Shown piece after piece: positions 53,133-64,000 of a stretch of 64,000 nt of DNA (position 1 is the stretch's first letter; the number at the start of each line of letters is the position of its first letter). The stretch lies in contig CM066920.1 of the NCBI GenBank assembly GCA_033964015.1, positions 6,601,912 through 6,665,911 of the forward strand, written 5' to 3'. Made by a program: the position numbers and the translations under genes. The notes below the pieces were generated by a model. That model made no database searches. It was not told where the DNA came from and was given only the letters and a program-made list of their open reading frames with translations. The stretch comes from Scolanthus callimorphus (lineage: Eukaryota > Cnidaria > Anthozoa > Actiniaria > Edwardsiidae).

Positions 53133-54775
53133 GTTTGGAGAACGTCCCGTAGTCTGATGCGATTGAGTTCTGGCTACGCACGTATAAATATCTTCGTCAG
53201 TGTCAGACAGAGCGGAAGTCGAAGGCAAGTAGAGGCCAGCTGGTTATTAACCTTTTATTTCGTCACGCAAGTGTAAATTAGTGACTGTTTTCTAGTTCTA
53301 CCTCTCGCGTGCCTATTTGATTTGACATTACGAAAGTTACCATACATGTTCTCCGATGCGGCATGCCTTTTCCTTCTCTACACGAGGGATGTTGCAGGGA
53401 GACAGATTCCCTCCCCCTCCCGCCCGCCTCTTTGGACATGGTTTGAGGTACGTTTTCATGCGATCTAATACATGCTTCAGATGTTGTGAAATGTGAGAAG
53501 AGGCGTTCGATGTGACCTGGCTATCTTCATTCAGCATTCAAGGAAGTCTGTGATCAAGTGATGAGGTGATGCAGAAGGCATCTAAATTTCAAATCCATTG
53601 TAAAACGGATCCTAGACTACAGGGATTGGTACTGCGACCAAAGTCTCCAACGAGACCAACACATTTGTCATGTCAAAACGACTGAAAAGGGCGAAGTACT
53701 TAAAAAAATTTCCGTTCCGATACGTAAAACATGCGTCTACTAAAACGGGACGTTTTCCAAGGGATTTTCGCCAACGGCTAAAACAAAAGGAGTTATCGAA
53801 AGCTCTACAACTTTATACATTTACACTCCCTTAAACTAATACTTGGTGAGGAGTCCATTACACGGAGTTTTGATCTTCCACATTAAAGCGTACTTGGCCA
53901 TCACGTTGAATTTTTAGCATCCAATTGTACGTGATATACATGGGCGCGTATCTTCGAGTGTTCAAATTTTATATCTCACGAGTGCGCGCACCACAACCAC
54001 CAAGAGTTTTATGGCCAATCGGGTTTATCGATGATGATAGTTCATTCCCTTTCTTAGGTTGCAAATGATTTCCTTGATTACAAATACAAAGGTTTTCTTT
54101 GGAAATGGTATTCTATAAATAGGAGAAATTCTATCTGAGGTGATGGCGGCAAACTAAATGGGAAATCAATACTCCCGGGTAGCAAAGAACTATTGTTGGT
54201 GGTTTCTCTACCCAAAGATCTAACATTTTTACTTATCAAACCTTCCGTCCGGCAGGACTAAAAAAATTCTCTTGTAACTTTATTGTTCTCTGTAGAGAGC
54301 AATGCTACAAACGTCTGGCTGCATAACTTTCCTTTTGCTACAAACGCTATCAAATGCTTTGTCTCTATAAAGACTATTTAGTTCGCTGTCAGATTGGCGT
54401 GATTTGGCAGATGTTCAGTTATTGGCAAGAACTGAAACAAGAGAAACCGTTTTTAGCTTACCATAACGGATAGCAAGATACCGGGGGCATGCACAAAACC
54501 GAAGAGTTAGCGGTCAAATCTAGCTTGCGTTTCTCAGTGGCAGACAATTTGTGGCAGAACATAGATCAACAACCTGTGGAAGCGTCTCGCTTTTAGTCCT
54601 GTTATGCAAGTACAAAACCCGGGGGAACTTTCGATTTTACCCCTAAAAGGTATCACTGAAAAAGGGCTTGGCTGAGTTGATTCTAACCCCTAAAAGGTAC
54701 CAACAAGTGTGCTTTTGACAAAATGATTGAACAATTAGCAGCAAAAAAAAAAACCGCATCGCTTCAATCACTTAC
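53133..54775. other. Region between EMI gene 2 start and last seen exon of EMI gene 1
   Basis: No exon is firmly supported. It must contain the promoter of EMI gene 2 and the end of EMI gene 1. An open - strand stretch at 53537-53337 (66 codons, one C-x-K-R-R region) was considered as a last exon but has no domain match. 54620-54720 has two CCCCTAAAAGGTA-CA repeats that recur at 59760-59960. Confidence 0.4.
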
Positions 54776-57700
54776 AAAAACAGCTCTTCCTGTCTGGCTT
54801 GAGCGTGTAGCCGGGACGACAATGGCATCGGTAGGATCTTTCCATGTTGATACACAGATGGTCACAACCACCATTCTTTGTCTTACATTCATTGATATCT
54901 ACAGAGAGCGGTAGAACGGAAATTACATTTAGTGATCTGCAGTTCTTATAAGGCCTTATAAATTTGATTCGGCTACAGTTAGCCGCAGTTATTTCCCAAA
55001 TCTTCCTGTGAAAACCCTTAGTTAATACCTTCCCTTGCATAATCTACAAACGCTTTACTCAGTTTGCACAAAGCTGGTAAAAACTTAAAATATGCATTCA
55101 GTTGAAGAGAATGAAACTCGGAGGAGTACTTACGATTTTGGTGATGTTTTCTGACGGCATTGAGCGAATTTAAACTCAAATGATCAGTTTTTTTAAAGTT
55201 GCTTAGTTTCCCGCCAAATTTGGAGACACGCGCGCGCATTTTCATGCCACAGGAGGCCCGTGCGTAGCAACGAATTCTATACTCTACACTCTACTGGGGA
55301 CTTTGTGAAAAGAGAAGTTTGTTGCGACTGAATCCCTTGCCCAGAAAAGCACACAAGTCCTAATAGCTGATCATCGCACCGACCTGTACACACGGACTTG
55401 TCTTTGTTAACGGGGCGATAGCCATCGAAACATGCACAACGATAACCCCCAAGAGTGTTGTGGCAGCTTTGATTGCAGTGGTTGGTCCAGCTTACAAGAC
55501 ATTCATCGATATCTAGGAAGACGGAAAAAAACAGTGCAGATACATAAATTTGAACGCAATAGAGCAGGATTCGGATGAGTTTCGAAGGTTATTCAGGGTT
55601 CCCACGTTTTCCGGTTTTCAAAATTCCAGGACTTTTAAGGACCTTCAAGGACGTTTTGAAAAATTCAATGACCTTTCATAATGAAAAATGCGGGTTTTCG
55701 CGTACGATAAGAGCAACATGGGTATCCTTTCAAAATTGTACAAGAAATACCCCCAATATCTTGTAAATATTTCTTCAGGAAAATATTTCCATGACTTTAA
55801 ATAACTTTGATGGGCTTTTGTAAAAATTCCAGGACTTTCCAGTCCTGGAAACTGAGGACATCTCTAAAAAGTGATCGAAAAAGTTATTTATCTCGTTTAT
55901 AATCGGCTAGGTGCTTTATATTAGAAAAGAGTTGGTACAAAAAATTGGCTAGGTTTATTTGGCTTATTATTGTTATTTGAAATTGCTTTACACATTTTAG
56001 TACGACTGTTTTCTTTTTTTACCTACCGACGCACTTGTTGAGCGAGGTCAGCGTGTATCCTTTCTGACATGCGCACCTGAATCGGCCAATCGTATTGATA
56101 CAGGTTGGATTGCATTGAGGGTCATTACTAGCACAGCTGCAAGGACTGGGCTGGAACTTGCACTCATCCAGGTCTATGGGAAAATGTTGAGATTAAATAG
56201 CCTTATTTAATAATATAACTTTGCATGAGCAGTGTAAAAGTAGTATAAGGCGTACCAAACTACACGAATTATTTCCCATCCTGCATTTTAGACTTTACAA
56301 ATGAATGTGTCGACTGCAAACCATCCCTTTTATACTGCAGACTCTGGTACGCAGAGTAGAACATTCGCGAAAGGAGAGCAGTAACTTTAGCGAAAACAGT
56401 ATGCGCGAATGTTTCAAAAGGCGCACAGTGCTTATACACCCCTAACGTACACCTTCGACGTCAGTAGGTCGTTTGGAGGACTAGTCTTCAAACAGGCCCC
56501 TAAAGGCTTTGGGGGCTCAAGGGCTCCCAACAAAAACGGCGCAGGGCTCCTGTGAGAGATGTTTTCTGTTCTGTGGCTCCCCCAGTGCCAGATTGGGGGG
56601 TTAAGGGTTCCAGAAGTAATTTTCCTGAATTTTTCCTCACTTATTTTAACGCCGGTTTTTTGCGAGAATTGTTTTCACAGTCAAATGACTGTGAACTTTT
56701 GCCAGTAGCGGTTTCCAGTATTTATAACATAAAGGTAAAACATATTTCCCTTTCTACCAGGAAGCTTATGACAGTATTTCAATAGATGAATGTGTCTGAA
56801 AAGCTCGTACCGACGCACTTGCTGATGTTCTGAGGGTCCACCCTGTAGCCTTGCCAGCACCCGCAAACATGGGAACCAGGAGTGTTGGTACAGCCCTGCT
56901 CACAACCTCCATTATCATCAATACACTCATTTACGTCTGAGGCAGAATGAAAACGTCATACGAAATGTCAAAGTGGACCCCAAAAGACATATGCTTTTTC
57001 TCACCGGCTGGGATGTACGGACCGCGAAATAGGATTTGAACTTTTGAAAATACCAACTGAGACCAAAGATCGAGATACAAACATTTAATTTTTTTTCTCT
57101 CATCCTGAAACAGCATAAAAGGTCGCAGAAATTAGTGCGCGCAACATAATTGCCAATCAGGGCGCGCGATTAGACTCGGACCGTGCTCGATTAATGAAAA
57201 TGCTATTCTATCCTTACCATGCGTGCATGTGTTTCCTCGCCAGCCCTTTTCACAGCGACATGTATCCGCGCCAATACACTTCCCATGTACGCAGTCATAA
57301 CGGCACACCGCTAACGATGGCAAACACACATGTACAGATCACAAAAGCTTGATGCTTGACATGCAGCTACAGCAATCATAGTATACAGCTAACGTGATTA
57401 AAGGGTGGGTTAGTGGAGGAAGAGAACTGGAGTTCGGACAAAACCCGCGGAGTCAAGGCGATCCTGGGCCTATTTGCTGAAATCTGTTCTACACAGCAAA
57501 TTCAATTTATGGTTAGTTTAGTGGAGGAAGGAAAGTGATGATCGGACAAAATCCCCCGAAGTCAAGGCGAGTACAGGCCTGTTCACCGGACGGGTTGCCT
57601 CGGTGGTAGGGGGTGGGATTGAACACTCAAGTGTTCGAGTCAAGTGTCTATACGATGTCTCTGTGTTCAGATGAAGCCTTTCACGAAACCGAATATAATC

Positions 57701-60700
57701 ATGGGTAGGGACAACTCATGAGTTGCAAAGACAGGGATAACCCTAGGGGTAACGTTGTCTCTATCACGTCCCATGTGAACGGTTTACCCCGAGATATCTC
57801 GGGGGTCAGGGACATGTTTGAGTGTACGCATTGGTGCTATATACAACCAAGATTTGGGAGGTTGGAAAAAGCTACATCGGTGTTCCTGTTATTGTCGTTG
57901 CGCTTTTCAAGAGATACCGGACCAGCTATTGTCCCTATCCCTTGAGACAACACTATCCTTCTAGACTACTTGCCTCGTGCGAACAGGCCCTACCCTGTCC
58001 CGACCCGACCAGGAACCGAGCACGTAACGAAGGGGCGAGCTATTGTCCCTATCCCTTGAGACAACTCTATCCTTCTAGACTACTTGCCTCGTGCGAACAG
58101 GCCCTACCCTGCCCCGCCCCGACCAGGAACCGAGCACGTAACGAAGGGGCGAGAGGTAACTGGCTCCGAGAGGTGACCTGGTGCGCCTTTTCGCAGGAGT
58201 ATAATCTCATATTCATATGTCCTTCGGTGCGTAGCAGAAAAAGAAAGAAAGAATACTCAGGGGAAGCCACCACTTCGAAGCCACGTGATCTTAAATGGGA
58301 AAACATTACGCCCAAGCCGAGGAGGTCCATCAATGATAACTTACGATCCTGGCACCTGGTGTCGCTTCTGGAGAGCTGTTTCCATCCATAACAGCACGAA
58401 AGGGACTCTCCCCACAGGGTCTTCGCCATTGGAACTAGTACAGTCTTTGTTACCATCCTGTAGAAGAATATCTGCAAATCAAGGCACCGCCTAAAATAGG
58501 AGCTCCTGGTACACGATCATCACATAGAGAATGTGCAATCATTATCAGGGAGGGGAGATGCTGAAAAATGAGTCTAACATAGAGAGAAATATTCATACGC
58601 ATGACCCCCTTTCACCAAACGGCACGCTAAGATCTGAGCCCGATCCCGATATTTGATCCCCGCTACCCTTAATTTACATTTTTGATATCTAAATTAATAT
58701 AGGTTTCCACTGTCTCACAGACGGACAGAGGGAATATACACACGGTAGAAACACACGGTATAGATGAGTACCCAGCCTAGTGCCTGCATTCTGGGTGGGG
58801 CTTCCTGTGGTTGGTAAGACACGTGTGACGTGACGTCACAGGAGGCCCTCTCCCGAACGCCTAGTGAAATTCGCCAAATCCAATATGGCGGATGTCACGC
58901 CAAAACCTTTCACAAATAGCAAACAACGGCGAATGGAATACATTGAGGCGGGTAGGTTTTCGCCAATTCGGGGTAGTTTGGCGAATTTCACTAGGCGTTC
59001 TGCGGCTGAGCTCGGCCCAGTGCTCGCGCATCCTCACGGTTTATCTCAGAGCACAGGAAGCCCACCCAGAACGCCAGGGACTACAATTGATGAGTACCTA
59101 TATTTGATGCAAGGATAGTAACGAATCCGCCACATATAACGTGTGCTGCAAGTAGCGTTGTAAGGTTGCTGTGTCATGAATAGTTGCTGCATCCTGACCG
59201 TGACTGTTTTGGTGACTGTCGTTCTGCACACGTTAACCCTGAAACACGAAAAATATATTCTTAATATTTTCATATGGGGCTTATATTGTGTGGTGTCAAG
59301 AGTGGATTACCAAGAGTTTCCATATGTACTATGTACGCCCGAATCACAGTCAAAAAGTGTCTATTTTTAGAACTAGGTTTCCCGCTAAAATTCGTCATCC
59401 ACAGGGTTCCCACTTTCTCGCCACGCGAAGAGTTGTGAGATCCAGCCTAAAATTAAATCCCAGATCATTCGAAAAACCTTTTAAAGTCGCAAAAATAAGG
59501 TAGGATATTCTCTATTTTTGTATGTGGGGTATACTATGAATTCAGGGAAATCAAGAGGAGATTCGAATACTTTCGCGCGCGAAATTCAAATCTAAAATAG
59601 ACACTTTGCTGACTGTGATGTGGACAAATACAGTACGAAAGATTCTAACTCTTGTTAATCCACTCTTGGTGGTGTATATATTTTATATTGGATAAATACA
59701 TCTGGGGGGAGGGGGGGAGACTCCAATAATGTTTGGCCGGGGACTGATCACAGGAATTTTTAGTTTCACTCCTAAAAGATACCAAAAGGGCGTGGCTAAA
59801 ATAATGTTTTACCCTAAAAGATACCTATCAAGAAATTTCATTAAAATGCTGCCTTTGATGTTGTTTTAAAAAATCATTGCCTTGTCAACAAGTACCCCCC
59901 CCCCCCCCCTCTCTCTCTCTCTTTCTTTTTTTTTGAAGGTTTGCCGCTCCCTAAAAGATACCTTAAACTTTATTGCAGATCAAGGCTTAACCCCGATAGT
60001 ACCGATAGGACGATCATCCTCAACCAATAATCCTTCTGGAACCCTGGGCGTAGTTGGATCGTAAACAACTGGCGACAGAAGATGGGGCGAGGACCCTTGT
60101 ATTTTACATGGAACTAAAATATTGCACGGCGTATATTTTTTTTGGGACAAATACAGCCTCTGCGTCCTAGGGCGTGGTGGGATCGCAAACAAGGAGCACG
60201 GCCATAGAGTAGTGGGAGGGGTCTTCGAACCTCATCCCCTCTACACCACCGCCCGCGCGACGCTCCTACAATCCCTACACTCTGGGTCCCCCTCTACACG
60301 GCCCGCGCGACGCTCCTACAATCCCTACACTCTGGGTCCCCCCCTCCCCTCCCCTCCCCTCCCCTCCCCTCCCCTCCCCTCCCCTCCCCTCCCCTCCCCT
60401 CCCCTCCCCTCCCCTCCCCTCCCCTCCCCCCCCTCCCCTCCCCTCCCCTCCCCTCCCCTCCCCTCCCCCCCTCCTCCTCCCACCCTCCCCCTCCTCCCCT
60501 CCCCTCCCCTCCCCTCCCCCTCCCTCCCCCCCTCCCCTCCCCCTCCCCTCCCCTCCCCTCACCTCCCCTCCCTCCCCTCCCCTCCCCTCCCCTCCCCTCC
60601 CCTCCCTCCCCTCCCTACCCTCCCCTCCCCTCTCCCATCAAGGATGAGACAATTTTTTTGTGCGGCGCATAACCGTTCAATATTGGCAAAAGTTCAAAAC

Positions 60701-61099
60701 TGAAACATAACTGTCAAAGATATTGACGACAATCAGGTTATCAGGTGATCATAAAATGCTAAAAATATCTACTAGATAAATTGAAATGTGAGGTTAGATT
60801 TTTGTCCTTATGGGAGAATTAAAATGTCAAGAGGAATTGCGATTAAGGCTGCAAATTGATGGTCACTTGAAATATTAAAAAAGTCTAGAAATAAATTATT
60901 TCAATAATGTTTGCTATAGGACATACGAAACCTAGATTACTGTGGTTCAAAGTGTTCCTCTAACCTTTAAATACATACCCATCTGGATCCAAACCATTTT
61001 GTCGATGAAATCAGGAAATGCTGAGGCGTTTCGGAAGAGGGAAAGAGCAATAACAAGACCAAAAAGAGATCGTACACTAGTAAATCCAACACGAGACAT
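54776..61099 (-). CDS. EMI gene 1: secreted EMI-EGF protein, paralogue of EMI gene 2 (3' end unclear)
   Basis: Exons on the - strand: 61099-60979 (signal peptide [20 protein letters not shown], cleavage near RNASA|FPDF), 59238-59098 (EMI first half, [12 protein letters not shown]...PCIKYR), 58457-58345 (EMI second half, [20 protein letters not shown]), 57310-57218 ([23 protein letters not shown]), 56936-56811 ([12 protein letters not shown]), 56173-56027 ([12 protein letters not shown]), 55512-55384 ([13 protein letters not shown]) and 54898-54776 ([12 protein letters not shown]). The exon 4 length (93 nt) and phases equal those of EMI gene 2. The exon 1 to 2 phase does not match (1 to 2), so exon 1 is the least certain link, or a base is missing. 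After the last exon, reading on gives a stop two codons later (SCFCK-stop), so the gene may end there or continue in exons I cannot see. Confidence 0.65.
55590..55862. mobile_element. Repeat element rich in TTCCAGGACTTT (hAT-like MITE?)
   Basis: Starts CAGGGTTCCCACGTTTTCCG and ends with the inverted ...CCAGTCCTGGAAACTGAGG. Internal units CCAGGACTTTTAAGGACCTT, CAAGGACGTTTTGAAAAATT are tandem-like. CAGGGTTCCCAC starts are typical for hAT elements; the assignment is tentative. It lies in an intron of EMI gene 1. Confidence 0.55.
57928..58153. repeat. Tandem duplication of a ~114-bp unit
   Basis: Two adjacent copies with CTATTGTCCCTATCCCTTGA, TATCCTTCTAGACTACTTGC and ACCGAGCACGTAACGAAGGG. The second differs at a handful of bases. 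It makes a 189-codon + strand frame that is not a gene. In an intron of EMI gene 1. Confidence 0.85.
58773..59084. mobile_element. MITE with nested inverted repeats
   Basis: Outer arms TCTGGGTGGGGCTTCCTGTG and inverted CACAGGAAGCCCACCCAGAA; inner arms CGCCTAGTGAAATTCGCCAA and TTGGCGAATTTCACTAGGCG. Carries TGACGTGACGTCACAGGAGG. In EMI gene 1 intron 2, right next to exon 2. Confidence 0.8.
60249..60634. repeat. (CCCCT)n satellite with a duplicated 60-bp leader
   Basis: 60249-60340 holds two copies of GCCCGCGCGACGCTCCTACA ATCCCTACACTCTGGGTCCC. Then about 290 bp of CCCCT pentanucleotides with CCCCC and CCT interruptions. The proline-rich frame through it is not a gene. In EMI gene 1 intron 1. 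Confidence 0.9.
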
Positions 61100-61443
61100 C
61101 GTGACAGCAGCTCTGGTAAAATCTACCACAGAAAAAAAAAACAAATGTTTGCTATCTTTCGTAGAGAAGGATTGCTTTCTATGCGCTTTGTTTTGTTAGT
61201 TTTAAGAGCACGTCTGCAAGGCTGCGTCAAATCTCTTCAATGAAATGCGATCCTTAAAGTACGTAGCTGTTTACATTTTAAAAGGCCAAGGAGAGTTGTA
61301 GAACGAATACCGTTTTCACAAATGAAGGATCGATTTCAGGAAATAAAGCCGAAAGCGCACGGAGCGTCCAAAAACGCTTAACCTTTGCGGTCCGGGCTCC
61401 AGTTATCAGTCGTAATGGTCACGATTGTTTTACACATCAGACA

Positions 61444-62149
61444 TACACTCTTTTTTTTATAAGAACCTTTTTATAAGAACGTTCAGCCTGAAATTTACCC
61501 AAATTTTAAGAACATGCTAAGAACATGCTTGAGCCTCAGATAAGAGCAAAATAGATTTATTTTTAGTGATGCGTTCTAAAGTCCAGAATCAAATGTGTTA
61601 ATAATAACGACCTTCAATATTGTAACTCTCTTAAAAACATTGATATGTATCCTTCTATAAAATCTACGCATATTTCAGGTTCCGACGTCACTGAAATGTA
61701 AGAACTTCCGTAAGAGCATTGGCTGATTGCATTTTTAATCCGCACCGGGGGGGTTGAGGATCTATGGGAAATTTTCCAGGGGGGTTGTTTGGACTCTGGA
61801 AATTCCACGGGAGGGGGTGTGTCTGGAGACTGGAAATTCCAGGGGGGAGGGGTAAAAAAGGTGACTTTCCAGGGACATTTTATCCAAAAAGAGATTTTCC
61901 AGGGGTATTTTGCCAGAAAAAAATGGAAATTCCAGGGGAGGGGGTCCTTTATGAGGTTGGAAATTCCAGGGGAGGGGGTCTGTTTCACGAGTGGAAATTC
62001 CAGGGGAGGGGTCTTTTTAAGGGAGGTCCTCAACCCCCCCGGTGCGGTTTAAAAATGGAATCAGCCATTTCCAGCCTCAAACTGCTCCAAAAATAAGAAC
62101 GGCCCAGCCTCAACTGAAAATTAGACGTTCTTATAAAAAAAAGAGTGTA
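61444..62149. mobile_element. 706-bp mariner-like element with a nested second element
   Basis: TACACTCTTTTTTTTATAAG and its inverted copy CTTATAAAAAAAAGAGTGTA bound it, with TA at both ends. Inside, 61716-62075 is another inverted-repeat element (GGCTGATTGCATTTTTAA, CCGCACCGGGGGGGTTGAGG and the reverse), filled with GGAAATTCCAGGGGAGGGGG units as at 6.63-6.96 kb. GTTCAGCCTGAAATTTAC links the outer element to the MITE at 2.63 kb. Confidence 0.85.
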
Positions 62150-62339
62150 TGGCATGCCGGCCATTTATTCGTTTATTATTTTTTGCTAAGAGTCACTTCG
62201 TCCGTTCTGGTATATATTTTTCCATTTATAGTTTCTTTTCAAGAACAAGCTGGGCATTTATAAGGTGATAGTGCAACCCTGAATCTGTATATATTCACAA
62301 TTGATTTGTTCTTGGGGGGGGGGGGGGGGGGCACGAGCC

Positions 62340-62750
62340 CATCACCAGGAGCCTTCATCACCTATTGGTGGGCGTCCGAAGCACAGGGAGCCCATCAACA
62401 GGAGCCTCCACCACCTAGTGATGGACGTCCGAAGCATAGGGAGCCCATCAACAGGAGTCTCTATCCTATTGGTGGGCGTCCGAAGCACAGGGAGCCCATC
62501 AACAGAAGCCTCCACCACCTAGTGATGGACGTCCGAAGCATAGGGAGCCCATCAACAGGAGTCTCTATCCTATTGGTGGGCGTCCGAAGCACAGGGAGCC
62601 CATCAACAGAAGCCTCCACCACCTAGTGATGGGCGTCCGAAGCATAGGGAGCCCATCAACAGGAGCCTCTATCCTATTGGTGGGCGTCCGAAGCACAGGG
62701 AGCCCATCAACAGGAGCCTTCATCGCCTATTGATGAGCGTCCAAAGCACA
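62340..62750. repeat. Minisatellite with a two-part higher-order unit (~107 bp)
   Basis: About eight ~53-bp subunits alternate between two forms: GGGCGTCCGAAGCACAGGGA + GCCTCCACCACCTAGTGAT and GGACGTCCGAAGCATAGGGA + GTCTCTATCCTATTGGT. All share GGGAGCCCATCAACAG. The alternation means pairs were amplified as a unit. Confidence 0.85.
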
Positions 62751-63016
62751 AGAGAGTAGTTAAATACAATAGATATTAAAAAGGTGAATGCTCCAAAACG
62801 CTTTCCTTGCAGCGAGAGGAGTCCATATGTGCAATAAAAACAGCCCCTAGAAAAAATGAGGTCTGAAAAAGGGGTATTAGGTACTACAAGGGGGTAGATG
62901 CCGGTACCGACCACCCCCCGTGAAAAAATTGGGTACCAGTCGAGTACAAGTATTTTGACATCTTCCCATGCAGTATTTGTTCAAATTTATTTTCAGTGTG
63001 TGATGCTCTATCTACC
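62751..63016. other. Non-coding stretch before the terminal transposon
   Basis: Nothing recognisable is seen. A GGGGTATTAGGTACTACAAG GGGGTAGATGCCGGTACCG segment resembles CTAAAAGGTACC-type repeats only weakly. Confidence 0.3.
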
Positions 63017-64000
63017 CTGCGAGCAGTGATTTCCTCCTAATGTATCAGTCAATTCCAGCGGTGACCATCCCCCCCCCCCCCCCGGGACACCGTGGGGCAT
63101 TTGCGCACCACTGCCATCCCTGGGGTGGGGAATTTTGAAAATTTTGCTGGCCCCAGGGTCGAAATTGTTTTTCCCGGGGGGAGGGGGGTGGGGAATTTTG
63201 GTTTTCTCATCTCAAGCGCGTCGCGTTTTGCGAACTACAACACCAGTTACAATAACTATCGTTTGGCAGTTACAAAGTCCCAGTTACAGGAAATAACGCC
63301 ACATAAAATATAATGCAGAGCATGGCCCGTATACACCACGTTTGGGGAAGACACATTTGCACATTTCGCAGTTAACGTCTATCTTCTATAGAGAAGAAAC
63401 AGATTTCGCAATTTCGTCTCAGTGGAAAAACATAAAAATGAATTGACACTATAAAAGAGTTCCAATTTCGCAAAAAGTCAAGTAACATAACTGTGAAATA
63501 GGTGCTCTGCAAATAGAATCAAGGTAAATTTCGCATTGAGAGATTCCTGAGACAATTTGCAGAAATGGCTACAACGGCGAATGGCCTAGGAATGTCTACC
63601 GATATTGTACTAATACCTTAGTTTCACTTCTTTATTTATATTTTGTCTCACTTTCAGTGAAATGAGAACTCGTTCAAAGACGAGAAAACTAAAGTACATT
63701 TACTGAAACGAATTATAAATGCTCGGACAGTATAAATGGAGTTGAAGTTTTTGTTGTGAAGTTTTGTCACGCAGAGTCGATGGAATCTTACCGTCTTTTT
63801 CTCGTCCCGGGGGTGGGGCATTTTTCCGCTTTTTGTGTTCCCCGCCGTGGGGTATTTTGCATTTTTGCTAGCCCGGGGCGGGGAATTTTCAGTTTTATTT
63901 TTAGAAATGACCAAAATCCCGGGGGTTGCCCGGGGGGGGGGGGCATGGTCAGCGCTGGAATTGACTGATACATAAGAGAGGAGGAAATCACTGCTCGCAG
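63017..64000. mobile_element. 0.98-kb DNA transposon, ~65-bp inverted repeats, ending at window edge
   Basis: CTGCGAGCAGTGATTTCCTC at 63017 is repeated inverted as GAGGAAATCACTGCTCGCAG at the last base of the window. The arms continue through TATCAGTCAATTCCAGCG, then a C/G homopolymer. Subterminal GGGGTGGGGAATTTTG units (63120-63200) and the inverted set (63805-63900) follow. No transposase frame. Because the right arm stops exactly at 64000, the flank and target duplication cannot be seen. Confidence 0.85.

Noticed and set aside
52927..53157. + strand 76-codon frame
   Set aside because: Overlaps exon 1 of EMI gene 2 on the opposite strand, which has a signal peptide and phase-matched splice site.
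53337..53537. Possible last exon of EMI gene 1
   Set aside because: No domain match, a low-complexity AGGGG stretch, and no clear acceptor in the needed phase.
57822..58391. 189-codon + strand frame
   Set aside because: Created by the 114-bp tandem duplication and overlaps the EMI exon on the other strand.
60122..60703. Proline-rich 193-codon frame
   Set aside because: It runs through the (CCCCT)n satellite; no domain or start context supports it.

Overview
The window is animal nuclear DNA, most likely from a cnidarian (anthozoan-like). This is an inference from intron-rich genes with GT-AG splice sites, secreted proteins built from exon-sized EGF, sushi, EMI, Ig and FN3 modules, and many short non-autonomous transposons, LINE fragments and a tRNA-derived SINE. 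There is no bacterial-type operon, rRNA gene or CRISPR array. Much of the sequence is repeats.

Left part (1-29 kb). After a tandem repeat and a small single-exon RING-finger gene (778-1116), the region is dominated by an array of CLN3/battenin-like membrane-protein genes. Each has the same two-exon structure: 433 nt, a phase-1 intron, then 827 nt, giving about 419 residues. Copy A (3793-5247) is on the + strand. Copies B (9712-13722), C (15753-17210), D (18533-19986) and E (23207-27488) are on the - strand, and F (about 2010-2253) is a 5' fragment. B, C and D look intact. A has a one-base frameshift near its start, and E has a 19-bp deletion that changes its C-terminus. Introns of B and E have been expanded from about 0.2 kb to about 3 kb by transposons.

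Right part (29-61 kb, - strand). Splice sites and reading phases let two adjacent, related secreted modular genes be assembled. EMI gene 2 (53132 to 29121) reads: signal peptide, EMI, EGF, seven EGF exons (mostly calcium-binding type), two sushi domains, another EGF, about 1,500 residues of unrecognised sequence with coiled-coil-like stretches, two Ig domains, a GCC2/GCC3-type cysteine module and three FN3 domains, about 2,730 residues in all. EMI gene 1 (61099 to 54776) starts the same way (signal peptide, EMI, EGF, cbEGFs) and its 3' end is not clear. Gene 2 has five one-base indels in exons, all in short homopolymers. This fits either base-level assembly error or gene decay.

The two parts touch. 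The last exon of EMI gene 2 abuts the flank of a CLN3-like repeat unit about 10 bases after the stop codon, and a fragment of that last exon is also found inside the array at about 21.72 kb. Introns of EMI gene 2 hold striking repeats: a 37-bp minisatellite that amplifies the sushi exon's own 5' splice site about 20 times, and a 1.44-kb (GGGGAT)n tract. A 1.85-kb element is present in two near-identical copies, one in the CLN3-like copy B intron and one in an EMI gene 2 intron. Transposons with terminal inverted repeats occupy most of the remaining space, including a 0.98-kb element that ends exactly at the window edge.
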